From DAHUYF01 sp035945115 (lineage in GTDB: Bacteria; Pseudomonadota; Alphaproteobacteria; ATCC43930; CGMCC-115725), in the NCBI GenBank assembly GCA_035945115.1, contig DASZAN010000194.1:37633-101632 (forward strand): a stretch of DNA of 64,000 nucleotides, written 5' to 3'. Of this stretch, positions 44,675-53,267 are shown in pieces; positions within the stretch are counted from its first letter, which is position 1, and every line of letters starts with the position of its first letter. The notes below the pieces were generated by a model, which ran no database searches, was not told the origin of the DNA, and saw nothing but the letters and a program-made list of their open reading frames with translations. A program made the position numbers and the translations under genes.

Positions 44675-45724
44675 ATGAGCACCTCTGGAATGACACGCCG
44701 TCATCTGTTGGCAAGCGGCATCGCCTGCGGCGCATGGGCTGTGACATCGCGGCTTTCCCGGGCAGCCGATAACCTCGTCGCGGCGACCTTCCCGGGCACG
44801 TGGAACGATGCGCACAAGACCCTGCTGGTGCCGTATTTCAGCAAATTGACCGGCGCCGAGGTGACGCTCACCATCATGTTGGCGACCGACGAGGTGGCGA
44901 AGCTCTCGGCCGCCAAGGGAGCGACCCCGCCCTTCGATGTGGCGATCATGGACGAGGGCCCACTGCTCGATGCACTGGCGCAGGACCTCTTCGAAAAATT
45001 TCCGGTGGCGAAGTCGCGCCACTACGGCGAGCTACTCCCGGTGTTCCAAGACGAGTGGGGGCCGAAGATCTCGATCCAGGCGATCGGCATCGGCTACAAC
45101 CCGAAAAAGATCAAGAAGGTGCCGACCTCCTGGAACGGCCTCTTCGATCCCGCCTACAAGGGACGGGTCGGCCTTACCGCGCTCAATAGCACGCTCGGCA
45201 TGGCCTTCATGGTCGATCTCGCCCGCGTCAACGGCGGCGGCGAAACCGACCTTGAGCCCGCCTTCGCCGCGCTCAAGAAGCTTTTGCCGAATGTCGGCGC
45301 GATTTCCGCGAATCTCGGCGCGCATGCCGCGCTCTTTCAGCAGGAGCAGATCGACATCGCGCCTTACAACTTCAATTTCGTGCAGACGCTCAAGTCGAAA
45401 GGGGTCGATTTGGCGTTCGCCAAGCTCGAAACTGGTGTCCCCGCCTGGCGCACGAGCCTGCACATCGTCAAGGGCGCGCAGAAGCCAGAGCTCGCGCTCG
45501 CCTACATCGACGCGCATATCGCGCCCGACCTCCAGTCCGAGATGCAGAAGCCGCCCTATGATGTCATTCCCACGAACAGCAAGGTGACGCTCGAAGGCGA
45601 GGCGACGCGCGTCATCGCGGCGACGCAGGCCGACCTCGCCAAGCTCGTCTATTTCGATTGGGCGAAGATCAACACGGGGCGGAGTGCCGCCATCGAGCGC
45701 TTCAACCGAGAGATCAAGATTTGA
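44675..45724 (+). CDS. PotD-type ABC substrate-binding protein
   Basis: This 349-residue protein begins MSTSGMTRRHLLASGIACGA, a Tat-like signal (TRRHLL). The mature part begins DNLVAATFPGTWNDAHKTLL, and the binding domain includes FDVAIMDEGPLLDALAQDLF and YDVIPTNSKVTL. ATG 44675 was chosen at the start of the signal. The longer open frame upstream overlaps the ATPase gene. The C-terminal portion fits the PotD/PotF bacterial extracellular solute-binding family. The ligand is unknown. The next permease starts with TTG overlapping its stop. Confidence 0.88.
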   Translation: MSTSGMTRRHLLASGIACGAWAVTSRLSRAADNLVAATFPGTWNDAHKTLLVPYFSKLTGAEVTLTIMLATDEVAKLSAAKGATPPFDVAIMDEGPLLDALAQDLFEKFPVAKSRHYGELLPVFQDEWGPKISIQAIGIGYNPKKIKKVPTSWNGLFDPAYKGRVGLTALNSTLGMAFMVDLARVNGGGETDLEPAFAALKKLLPNVGAISANLGAHAALFQQEQIDIAPYNFNFVQTLKSKGVDLAFAKLETGVPAWRTSLHIVKGAQKPELALAYIDAHIAPDLQSEMQKPPYDVIPTNSKVTLEGEATRVIAATQADLAKLVYFDWAKINTGRSAAIERFNREIKI

Positions 45725-46578
45725 GGGGTCGCGGCCGCTTTTTTCGGTGGGAAGAGTGGCAGCTGGTGCTGCCGCTGGGGTTGTTCTTCGTCGCGTTTTT
45801 CCTGGCCCCGCTTCTTGTTCTTGCCGCGGTGAGCCTCTTCGGCGATCCCGGCTTCAGAACGCATGGGGTCGCAGAATATCGCCGAGTTTTCTTCGACACC
45901 TTCACGCTCGGCGTGCTGCTGGGCACCCTGTGGCTCGGCGTCAAGGCGACGCTCGTTTGCCTTGTCTTCGGCTATCCCTTGGCTTGGCTCTGCGCGACCG
46001 GCAGGCCGCAGCTTCGTCGCTTTCTCCTTTTTCTCGTCGTCTTGCCCATCCTTACGAGCGTTGTCGTCCGCACCTTCGCTTGGATCGTGATCCTGGGCCG
46101 GCAGGGCATCCTCAACAAGGCACTCGCGGCGGTGGGGGCAATCGACGAGCCGCTCCGGCTGCTGTTCAGCGAATTTGGCGTCGTCATGGTGCTGGCGCAG
46201 GTGCAAATGCCCCTCATGGTGCTGCCGCTGCTGACGACGTTGGAGCGCATCGACCCAAATCTCGCCGACGCCTCGGCGGCGCTCGGCGCCGGACGCTGGC
46301 GCACGTTCCGCCGCGTGACCTTGCCTTTAAGCCTCCCCGGCGTGGCGGCAGGATGCATTCTCGTCTATGCCGCCTGCGTCACGGCCTTCATTACGCAAAC
46401 TCTGATCGGTGGTGCTCGTCTTCTCTACATGCCGCTCTTCATTTACCAGCAAGCGACGGGTGCCAATGATTGGCCCTTCGCCGCCGCGCTCTCCATCGTC
46501 TTCATGATCTCCGTGCTGCTGGTGGTGTTCCTGCTCAATGTCATGGGCCGCGCCAAGCGGGCGCAGGTTTATGCGTAG
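45721..46578 (+). CDS. PotB-type ABC permease, probable TTG start
   Basis: This 285-residue permease has about six helices (first near LVLPLGLFFVAFFLAPLLVL) and the EAA loop ASAALGAGRWRTFRRVTLPL. The frame is open from 45658, but residues before 45721 lie inside the SBP gene. The TTG at 45721 overlaps the SBP stop by 4 nt (TTGA) and gives a normal N-terminus. The start codon is inferred from overlap and length. Its stop overlaps the next permease start. Confidence 0.9.
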   Translation: MRGRGRFFRWEEWQLVLPLGLFFVAFFLAPLLVLAAVSLFGDPGFRTHGVAEYRRVFFDTFTLGVLLGTLWLGVKATLVCLVFGYPLAWLCATGRPQLRRFLLFLVVLPILTSVVVRTFAWIVILGRQGILNKALAAVGAIDEPLRLLFSEFGVVMVLAQVQMPLMVLPLLTTLERIDPNLADASAALGAGRWRTFRRVTLPLSLPGVAAGCILVYAACVTAFITQTLIGGARLLYMPLFIYQQATGANDWPFAAALSIVFMISVLLVVFLLNVMGRAKRAQVYA

Positions 46579-47383
46579 CCATCGGCTCGACGGCGAGCGC
46601 CTCATCTTCGACGGCGCGATGGTGGCGCTTGCCGGCATTGCCGTGCTTTTTCTCGCCGCCCCCACCCTCATCGTGCTGATGACGTCCTTCACCAGCTCTT
46701 ACTCGCTCAAGTTTCCGCCGGACGGCTTATCGCTCCGCTGGTATGCGGCGCTTCTCGAGGCGCGGCAGATGCAGCAGGCGGCACTCAACAGCCTCGAGGT
46801 CGCCGTCATCGCGACCGCGCTCTCGGTGCTGCTCGGGACCTCGGGCGCGCTCGCAATCGGACGCCGCCGCGATCGCTGGGCGAAAGCGGCGGACGCCCTC
46901 TTCATGTCGCCGTTGCTGCTGCCGGCGCTCGCCTTCGGCTTCGCCGCGCTCATGTATCTGAGCTTGATGCGCGTACCCCTGTCGCTCGTGACCTTGGCGC
47001 TCGGCCATGTCGTGGTGTGCGTGCCCTTCGTGCTGCGCACGACGATCGCGAGCCTGTCGCAGCTCGACCCGGCGCTGCTCGAAAGCTCGGAAAGCCTTGG
47101 TGCGGGCGGCTTCTACACCTTCCGCCGCGTGACCTTGCCGCTGATCGGCCGCGGCGTCGCCGCCGGCGCCTTTCTCGCCTTCATGGCGTCCTTCGACAAT
47201 ATTCCGGTGTCGCTTTTTCTCTCCGACGCGCGCACGGAGGTGCTGCCAATTCATCTCTGGCAGATCATCGACACCGATCTCGACGTCCGTGCCGCCGCCG
47301 CCTCGGGCGTGCTGATCGTCTTTGCCCTCCTGGTTATGATGCTCGCCGAGCGCTTTGCCGGACTGAGCAAGCAGCTCCGCTGA
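46571..47383 (+). CDS. PotC-type ABC permease
   Basis: This 270-residue permease begins at ATG 46571, which overlaps the previous stop by 8 nt. An ATG at 46538 would add 11 residues, but the chosen start gives the usual short N-terminus. It has about six hydrophobic segments (for example AMVALAGIAVLFLAAPTLIV) and the EAA-type loop SSESLGAGGFYTFRRVTLPL. With the PotB-type partner, PotA-like ATPase and PotD-like SBP, it forms a complete importer. Its stop lies 1 nt from the stop of the convergent allantoate amidohydrolase gene. Confidence 0.92.
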   Translation: MRSHRLDGERLIFDGAMVALAGIAVLFLAAPTLIVLMTSFTSSYSLKFPPDGLSLRWYAALLEARQMQQAALNSLEVAVIATALSVLLGTSGALAIGRRRDRWAKAADALFMSPLLLPALAFGFAALMYLSLMRVPLSLVTLALGHVVVCVPFVLRTTIASLSQLDPALLESSESLGAGGFYTFRRVTLPLIGRGVAAGAFLAFMASFDNIPVSLFLSDARTEVLPIHLWQIIDTDLDVRAAAASGVLIVFALLVMMLAERFAGLSKQLR

Positions 47384-47384
47384 A

Positions 47385-48617
47385 TTAAGCGCCGCGCGCT
47401 GCGGGCGCGAAGGCACGAATGAAGCGCAATAGCGTTTCCGCTGCGAGCGCCGCGTCCGTGGGGGTGATCGACTCGGCAGGATTGTGGCTGATGCCGGCCT
47501 TGCAGCGCACGAAGAGCATGGCGACATCGGCGATCGCCGCGACCGCCATCGCGTCGTGGCCGGCGCCGCTCGGCAGACGCATGGATTTGCGGCCGCCCGC
47601 TTCGATCGCGCGCTCGAGCGCGGCGATCAACGATGGCGCGCAGCGGCAGCTCGGCGCCTCGTGCAGCCTCTTCACATCGGCGCCAATCCGGCGCCGCTTC
47701 GCGATCTGGACGAGCGCGTCGAGCACGCGATCGACCGCCGCCGCGCGATCGGCATCCTGCTCGGCGCGGATATCGATCGCGAAACACGCGCTGCCGGGAA
47801 TGACGTTGATCGCGCCGGGCAACACCTCGATGCGGCCGACCGTGCCGACAAGCCCGGCGGTGCCCCGGCAATGACGCTCCACCGCGAGAATCGCCTCCGC
47901 CGCCGCGGCAAGTGCGTCCTGTCGCTGCGTCATCGGGACGGTACCGGCGTGGCCGGCGAGACCCTTGAGCTCGACCATGAGCCGCGTCGCGCCGGAAATC
48001 GCAGTGACGACGCCGAGCGGCAAATCATGCGCCTCGAGCACCGGCCCTTGCTCGATATGGACTTCGACATAAGCGAGAAGCTCGTCGCGCCGGCGCGCCG
48101 CAGCACCGATCTTGGTGGGATCCAGGCCGAAGTCGCGCATGGCGTCGGCCATCGTCACGCTCTCGGCGTCTCGGCTCGCGAGCTGCGCGGAATCGAACGT
48201 GCCGGCGATCGCGCGGCTGCCGGTAAGCGTCACCCCGAAGCGCGCCCCCTCCTCGTTGGCGAAGCCGATGACTTCGAGGGCAAAATCCTTGCGCTCGCCT
48301 GCGGCGCGCAGGGCCGCGACGGCTTCGATGCCGACGACGACGCCGAGCATGCCGTCGTATTTCCCAGCATCGCGGACGGTGTCGAGATGAGAGCCGATCA
48401 TCAGCGCCGGCAATCCGGGTGCGCGGCCTTCACACCGACCGACGACATTGCCGACGGCATCGGTCCGCACTGCCATGCCAACCTCGCGCATCCATGCGGC
48501 GACGAGCTCGTTCGCCTGCCGGTGCGCGTCGGTGAGATAGGTGCGCGTGAGCCGCGGCGCATCCTCGCTGATGGCGGCCAGATGGTCGACGCGATGGAGG
48601 ATGCGGGCGCCGTTCAT
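47385..48617 (-). CDS. Allantoate amidohydrolase/N-carbamoylase (M20 family, AllC/HyuC-like)
   Basis: This 410-residue binuclear metallo-hydrolase has the M20 metal-ligand pattern: IGSHLDTVRDAGKYDGMLGV, NEEGARFGVTLTGSRAIAG, HIEQGPVLE, and a late HDAMAVAAIADVAMLFVRCK. The dimerisation domain is about 210-325. In this neighbourhood the likely reaction is allantoate to ureidoglycine plus CO2 and ammonia. Members of the same family also cleave N-carbamoyl amino acids and beta-ureido acids, so HyuC-like activity cannot be excluded. It is the last gene of the minus-strand purine operon (guaD to allC). DUF3830 precedes it by 16 nt. Confidence 0.88.
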   Translation of the reverse strand: MNGARILHRVDHLAAISEDAPRLTRTYLTDAHRQANELVAAWMREVGMAVRTDAVGNVVGRCEGRAPGLPALMIGSHLDTVRDAGKYDGMLGVVVGIEAVAALRAAGERKDFALEVIGFANEEGARFGVTLTGSRAIAGTFDSAQLASRDAESVTMADAMRDFGLDPTKIGAAARRRDELLAYVEVHIEQGPVLEAHDLPLGVVTAISGATRLMVELKGLAGHAGTVPMTQRQDALAAAAEAILAVERHCRGTAGLVGTVGRIEVLPGAINVIPGSACFAIDIRAEQDADRAAAVDRVLDALVQIAKRRRIGADVKRLHEAPSCRCAPSLIAALERAIEAGGRKSMRLPSGAGHDAMAVAAIADVAMLFVRCKAGISHNPAESITPTDAALAAETLLRFIRAFAPAARGA

Positions 48618-48633
48618 GGCCGCGGGCAGCGCC

Positions 48634-49047
48634 CTAGCCGCGCTCGAAGAGAATGTCTTGCGCCCCTTGCCAGAGCGTCATCTTGCCGAGCGCCGGAAGT
48701 TGCTCGCCGCCTTCGGTGATGGTGAGGAAATGGTTGCCGGCGAGTTGTCCCACTTTGCTCGCAAAGCGCACGCCGCCATAGGCGAGGAGGATCTCCGTCT
48801 CGCTGATGCCGCCGGGATAAAGGATGATCTGACCCGGTGCGGGAAAGCTCGTGTGATTCTCATAGCCAAGACCGAGATCGAGATCGCCCAGCGGAATCCA
48901 GCACGCCTCGCCGCTCCAGCGCACATGGATGATGCGCTCGCGATATGGCAAGAGGCTCGCGAATTTGGCGCAGGTCTTGGGCGCCGCCGCGGTTTCAAAC
49001 CGCGCCATGAAGCGAAAGGGGCCAGCGGTGATGCGGATGGTCTCCAT
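48634..49047 (-). CDS. DUF3830 family protein (cyclophilin-like fold)
   Basis: This 137-residue protein matches DUF3830: MAxxFxxxKTCAKFA-like start (RFMARFETAAAPKTCAKFAS), RIIHVRWSGEACWIPLG, ENHTSFPAPGQIILYPGGIS and FASKVGQLAGNHFLTI. The family has a cyclophilin-like fold, and members often lie next to hydantoin or purine genes. Active-site residues are not assigned. It lies between the adenine deaminase gene and the allantoate amidohydrolase gene, in the same orientation with short gaps. A role in ureide or ureidoglycolate steps is plausible but inferred only from location. Confidence 0.82.
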   Translation of the reverse strand: METIRITAGPFRFMARFETAAAPKTCAKFASLLPYRERIIHVRWSGEACWIPLGDLDLGLGYENHTSFPAPGQIILYPGGISETEILLAYGGVRFASKVGQLAGNHFLTITEGGEQLPALGKMTLWQGAQDILFERG

Positions 49048-49071
49048 GAGAATCGCCCTCTCCTGCGACCG

Positions 49072-50109
49072 TCAAGCTCGCGTTGGAAGCGCACGATCGA
49101 AGGCGGCCAATGCCGCCGCCTTCGCGTCATCGCTCATGAAGGCAGCGCGCCAGCCGTTCCGCGCAATGGCCGCGATCTCCTGGTCGTCGAGTCGAAGCGC
49201 GTCGCGGATCGCGCGGTAATTGTCGGCGAGGCCACCGCCGAAGTAGGCGGGATCGTCGGAATTGACGGTGACGATGATGTCTTTTTCCATCATCGGCCGA
49301 AGCGGATGGAGCGCTAGATCGGGCGTGACGGACAGCCGGAGATTGGAGAGCGGGCACATCGTCAAGGGAATACGGTCCCGCGCGAGACGCGCCAACAGCG
49401 CTGCATCCTCGATCGCGCGGTTGCCGTGATCGATGCGCTCTACGCCGAGCATGTCGAGCGCCTGCCAGATAAAGTCAGGCGGTCCTTCCTCGCCAGCATG
49501 CGCGGTGAGGAACAGACCGGCGTCGCGCGCGCGGCCGAAGACGCGGGCGAATTTCTCGGGCGGGTGGCCCACTTCCGTCGAATCGAGGCCCACACCGATG
49601 AATTTGTCGCGGTGGTCGAGCGCGTCATCGAGCGTCCGCTCGGCATCCGCTTCGTCGAGATGGCGGAGGAAGCACAGGATGAGGCGCGCCTCGATGCCGA
49701 GCTGTGCCGCAGCGTCCTTTGCCGCGCCGTGGAGTCCGTTGATGACGTCGGCGAAGGGCACACCGCGCGCGGTGTGCCCCTGCGGATCGAAGAACATCTC
49801 GAGATAGCGCACATTGTCGCGGCGGGCGCGCTCGAGATAGGCCCAAGCAAGATCGTAGAAATCTTGTTCGGTGCGGAGCACAGACATGCCCTGATAGTAG
49901 ATGTCGAGGAAATCTTGAAGCCGGCTGAACTGATAGGCGCGGCGGAGCGCCTCCATCGACCTATAAGCGAGCGAGACACCGTTCCGCTGCGCCAATGCGA
50001 AGAGAAGCTCCGGCTCGAGGCTGCCTTCCACATGGATGTGGAGCTCGCATTTCGGCAAGCAATCGATGAAATCCGCGCCGCCCGGCGCCGCGAGCTCCAT
50101 GGCGAGCAT
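49072..50109 (-). CDS. Adenine deaminase (adenosine deaminase superfamily, type 2)
   Basis: This 345-residue enzyme of the adenosyl/adenine deaminase group opens with metal ligands CELHIHVEGSLEPELLFALA. It has YYQGMSVLRTEQDFYDLAWA, a strong adenine-deaminase signature, then HAGEEGPPDFIWQALDMLGV and late metal ligand VNSDDPAYFGGGLADNYRAI. This points to adenine to hypoxanthine (Aah1/ADE type) rather than adenosine deamination. ATG 50109 overlaps the SBP stop by 1 nt (TGATG); an ATG nine bases later at 50100 is possible. It is part of the purine operon. Assignment to adenine over adenosine rests on motif similarity. Confidence 0.88.
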   Translation of the reverse strand: MLAMELAAPGGADFIDCLPKCELHIHVEGSLEPELLFALAQRNGVSLAYRSMEALRRAYQFSRLQDFLDIYYQGMSVLRTEQDFYDLAWAYLERARRDNVRYLEMFFDPQGHTARGVPFADVINGLHGAAKDAAAQLGIEARLILCFLRHLDEADAERTLDDALDHRDKFIGVGLDSTEVGHPPEKFARVFGRARDAGLFLTAHAGEEGPPDFIWQALDMLGVERIDHGNRAIEDAALLARLARDRIPLTMCPLSNLRLSVTPDLALHPLRPMMEKDIIVTVNSDDPAYFGGGLADNYRAIRDALRLDDQEIAAIARNGWRAAFMSDDAKAAALAAFDRALPTRA

Positions 50110-51197
50110 CAGGACGGGAGCTTGCCCTCGATCCCTGCCGCGAGCCAATTCATCCCGGCGATTTCGCCGTCATTGAGCACCTGGCCGTCCTTCACCTTCA
50201 CCTGGCCGCCCTGATCCTTGATCGGACCCTTGAAGATGACGATCTTGCCGGTCTTGATGCCGTCTTCCGCCGCCTTCGCGGCGCTCACGACCTCGGGCGG
50301 CATGTTGGTGTAGGGCGCCATCACCAGTAGGTTCTGGGCAAGGCCGCCCCACACATCGCCTGCCTTCCAGGTGCCGTCGAGCGCCGCTTTCACGCGCTCG
50401 ATGTAGTAGGGTCCCCAATTGTCGATGGACGACGTCAGCTGCGCCTTGGGCGCGAACTTGATCATGTCGCTCGCCTGGCCGAAGCCGTGCACGCCCCGCT
50501 GCTCGGCGATCTGGAGCGGCGCAGCGGAATCGGTGTGCTGGGCAATGATGTCGGCGCCCTGATCGAGGAGCGCTTTTGCCGCATCGCCTTCCTTGCCGGG
50601 ATCGTACCAGGCGTTCACCCAGACGATCTTGATCTTGCCGTCCTGGCGGACCGAGCGCAGCCCCTGCATGAACGCGTTCATGCCCATGACCACTTCGGGG
50701 ATCGGCACCGAGCCGATATAGCCGATGACGCCCGACTTCGAGAGGTGCGCCGCAATCACGCCCTGGATATAGCGGCCTTCGTAGAAGCGGATGTTGTATG
50801 TGGCGACGTTGGCGGCGCGCTTGTAGCCGGTCGCGTGCTCGAACTTCACCTTGGGGAAATCCTTCGCCACCTTGATGGTGGGGTTCATGAAGCCGAAGGA
50901 TGTCGTGAAGATGAGGCCATGCCCGGACGAGGCGAGCTCGCGGATGACGCGCTCAGAATCGGGTCCTTCCTTCACGTTCTCGACAAAGGTTGTCTTCACC
51001 TTGTCGCCGAGCGCCTTCTCGACGTCCTTGCGCCCGACATCGTGCTGATGCGTGTAGCCGAAATCCTCGACCGGCCCGACATAGACGAAACCGACCTTGT
51101 AGGCCTCGGCATGGGCGAGGCGTGTCTGGCCCAAGAGCGCGGTCGATGCCGCGGTGGCGCCGAGCCATTTCGTGAAAGTCCGCCGAGTGGTCGTCAT
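50109..51197 (-). CDS. BMP-family (nucleoside/purine-base) ABC substrate-binding protein
   Basis: This 362-residue protein is of the BMP family (PnrA/Med lipoprotein-like). It has a Tat-like signal (MTTTRRTFTKWLGATAASTA ending AHA-EAY) and family blocks DFGYTHQHDVGRKDVEKALG, PDSERVIRELASSGHGLIFT and GVIGYIGSVPIPEVVMGMNA. AAGGAGG precedes ATG 51197 at good spacing. An open frame continues 24 codons upstream without a ribosome binding site. With the two permeases and the double ATPase it makes a complete importer for nucleosides or purine bases. This agrees with the adenine and guanine deaminases encoded in the same operon. Confidence 0.93.
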   Translation of the reverse strand: MTTTRRTFTKWLGATAASTALLGQTRLAHAEAYKVGFVYVGPVEDFGYTHQHDVGRKDVEKALGDKVKTTFVENVKEGPDSERVIRELASSGHGLIFTTSFGFMNPTIKVAKDFPKVKFEHATGYKRAANVATYNIRFYEGRYIQGVIAAHLSKSGVIGYIGSVPIPEVVMGMNAFMQGLRSVRQDGKIKIVWVNAWYDPGKEGDAAKALLDQGADIIAQHTDSAAPLQIAEQRGVHGFGQASDMIKFAPKAQLTSSIDNWGPYYIERVKAALDGTWKAGDVWGGLAQNLLVMAPYTNMPPEVVSAAKAAEDGIKTGKIVIFKGPIKDQGGQVKVKDGQVLNDGEIAGMNWLAAGIEGKLPS

Positions 51198-51255
51198 TCG
51201 AGCCTCCTTATGCCCCATGATATCCGTGTTGTTCGCGTCCGCTCGCATCGCTCCC

Positions 51256-52188
51256 TCAGCCCGCGGCATAGAACGGCTTGCCGAGACACGCGGGCGCCAT
51301 GAGCCGCACTCGCGCGCGATCCGACGAGATCAGCACGAGCACCGCGATGGTTGCAAGGTAGGGTAGCATGGTGAGGAACTGCGAGGGAATCGGCCAACCC
51401 CAGGCTTGGATATAGAGCTGGAGAATGGCAATCGCACCGAAGAGGTAGGCGCCGAGCAGGAGCCGCGCCGGCCGCCATGTGGCGAACACCACGAGCGCGA
51501 GCGCGATCCAGCCGCGGCCGCCGGTCATGCCTTCCGACCAGCTCGGACTGTAGGCGAGCGACATATAGGCGCCGCTCAAGCCGCTCATCGCACCGCCGAA
51601 CAGGGTCGCGAGATAGCGCACGCCAACGACGTGATAGCCGAGCGCGTGGGCGGCGTCGTGCGATTCGCCGATCGAGCGGAGTGCCAAGCCTGCATGGGTG
51701 CGATAGAGAAAAAAGCTGCAGCCGGCGAGCAGGATGAACGAGGCGTAGATGAGCGCGTCCTGGCCGAAGAGGATGGGGCCGATCACCGGCAGGTTGGACA
51801 GTACCGGCAGATACAGGCGCGGCAGCGGCTCGATGCCGCGGCCGACATAGCCGCTGCCGATGAGCGCGCTCAAGCCGGTGCCGAAAATGGTGAGCGCGAG
51901 GCCGGTCGCCACCTGGTTCGCCAGGAACTGCAGCGTCAGCACGGCGAAAATCAGCGCCGCGGCGCTGCCCGCAAGCATCCCCGCGAGAATGCCGAGCGTA
52001 CTGCTGCCGGTGCCGACCGCGGTCGCGAACGCGACGATGGCGCCGATGAGCATCATGCCCTCGAGCCCAAGATTGAGTACGCCCGAACGCTCGGTCACCA
52101 GTTCGCCGGTGGCGGCGAGAAGGAGCGGCGTCGAGGCGCTGATGATGGTGAGGAGCGCCGCGACGAATTGGCCGGAATCGCCCGTCAT
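51256..52188 (-). CDS. ABC transporter permease (BPD_transp_2, NupC-like)
   Basis: This 310-residue permease has about eight hydrophobic segments and the family motif ERSGVLNLGLEGMMLIGAIV near the N-terminus, plus ESHDAAHALGYHVVGVRYLA. The start at 52188 overlaps the other permease by 4 nt. The open frame extends almost 200 codons upstream, but it is antisense-like inside the neighbouring permease, so the ATG is preferred. It is the second permease of the BMP-type importer. Confidence 0.92.
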   Translation of the reverse strand: MTGDSGQFVAALLTIISASTPLLLAATGELVTERSGVLNLGLEGMMLIGAIVAFATAVGTGSSTLGILAGMLAGSAAALIFAVLTLQFLANQVATGLALTIFGTGLSALIGSGYVGRGIEPLPRLYLPVLSNLPVIGPILFGQDALIYASFILLAGCSFFLYRTHAGLALRSIGESHDAAHALGYHVVGVRYLATLFGGAMSGLSGAYMSLAYSPSWSEGMTGGRGWIALALVVFATWRPARLLLGAYLFGAIAILQLYIQAWGWPIPSQFLTMLPYLATIAVLVLISSDRARVRLMAPACLGKPFYAAG

Positions 52189-53267
52189 GGCACCGCCTCG
52201 ATCGGCTTTGCGCGCACGAGATGTGGCCGGTAGAGAATCAACAGATCGCAAGCGAGGAGAAAGAAGAGCAAGATGCCCTGGAAGATGCCGGTGACCGCGT
52301 TGGGCATGCCGAGCTCGATCTGCGCCGCTTCGCCGCCGAGATAGGAGAGCGCGAGGACGAGCCCGGCGAAGAGCACGCCCACGGGATTGAGCCGCCCCAG
52401 AAACGCGACGATGATCGCGGTGAAGCCATAGCCCGGCGAGATCTGCGGCGTGAGCTGTCCGACCGGCCCCGCCACCTCGAAGAGCCCGGCAAGACCGGCG
52501 AGCGCGCCGCTCAGCAGCAGCAAGAGCCAGACAAGCCGCGTTTCGTTGAAGCCGGCGTACCGTGCCGCGCGCGGCGCCGCACCGATCACTCGGAACTGAA
52601 AGCCGATCGCGGATTTCTTGAGCACGAGCCAGCCGAGGGCGACGGCGATGAACGCGGCGAGCACGCCCAGATGGATGCGCGTGCCAGGCACGATGATGGG
52701 CGAGGTTGCGGCGTCCTGGAAGAGCCGCGACTGAGGAAAGCCGTAGCCTTCGGGGTCCTTCCACGGTCCGACGACGAGATAGATCAGCAGCTGCTGTGCC
52801 ACATAGGTCAGCATGAGGCTCGTCAGAATTTCATTGGCGTTGAAGCGCGTGCGCAGGAACGCCGGAATCGCCGCCCATGTCATGCCGCCGAGCGCGCCCG
52901 CGATGATCATCGCCGGCAACAGCAGCGAGCTCTCGCTCTCGGGAAGGAACAGCGCCACGCCACCTCCGGCGATGGCGCCAAGGGTGTACTGACCCTCGGC
53001 GCCGATGTTCCAGACATTGGCGCGAAAGCCCAGCGATAGTCCGACCGCGATAAGAACGAGCGGCGCCGCCTTCACCAGCAACTCCGGCCGCGCCGTCGCG
53101 CTGGCGAGCGGCGCCACGAAGTAAGTGTAGAGCGAGCGTCCAGGATCCTTGCCGAGTGCCGCAAAAATGATGGCGGTCGCGACCAGTGTCAGAACGAGCG
53201 CCAGCACGGGCGAGCCATAGGCCCACCATCGCGACGGCCCGCCGCGCGACTCAAGCCGGATGAGCAC
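52185..53267 (-). CDS. ABC transporter permease (BPD_transp_2, NupB-like)
   Basis: This 360-residue permease has an extra N-terminal helix (SPVLALVLTLVATAIIFAAL) and the family signature GLSLGFRANVWNIGAEGQYT. The cytoplasmic loop FRVIGAAPRAARYAGFNETR follows later. It overlaps the ATPase gene by 17 nt and the second permease by 4 nt. With its partner it forms the membrane channel of the nucleoside/base importer. Confidence 0.93.
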   Translation of the reverse strand: MLIRLESRGGPSRWWAYGSPVLALVLTLVATAIIFAALGKDPGRSLYTYFVAPLASATARPELLVKAAPLVLIAVGLSLGFRANVWNIGAEGQYTLGAIAGGGVALFLPESESSLLLPAMIIAGALGGMTWAAIPAFLRTRFNANEILTSLMLTYVAQQLLIYLVVGPWKDPEGYGFPQSRLFQDAATSPIIVPGTRIHLGVLAAFIAVALGWLVLKKSAIGFQFRVIGAAPRAARYAGFNETRLVWLLLLLSGALAGLAGLFEVAGPVGQLTPQISPGYGFTAIIVAFLGRLNPVGVLFAGLVLALSYLGGEAAQIELGMPNAVTGIFQGILLFFLLACDLLILYRPHLVRAKPIEAVP

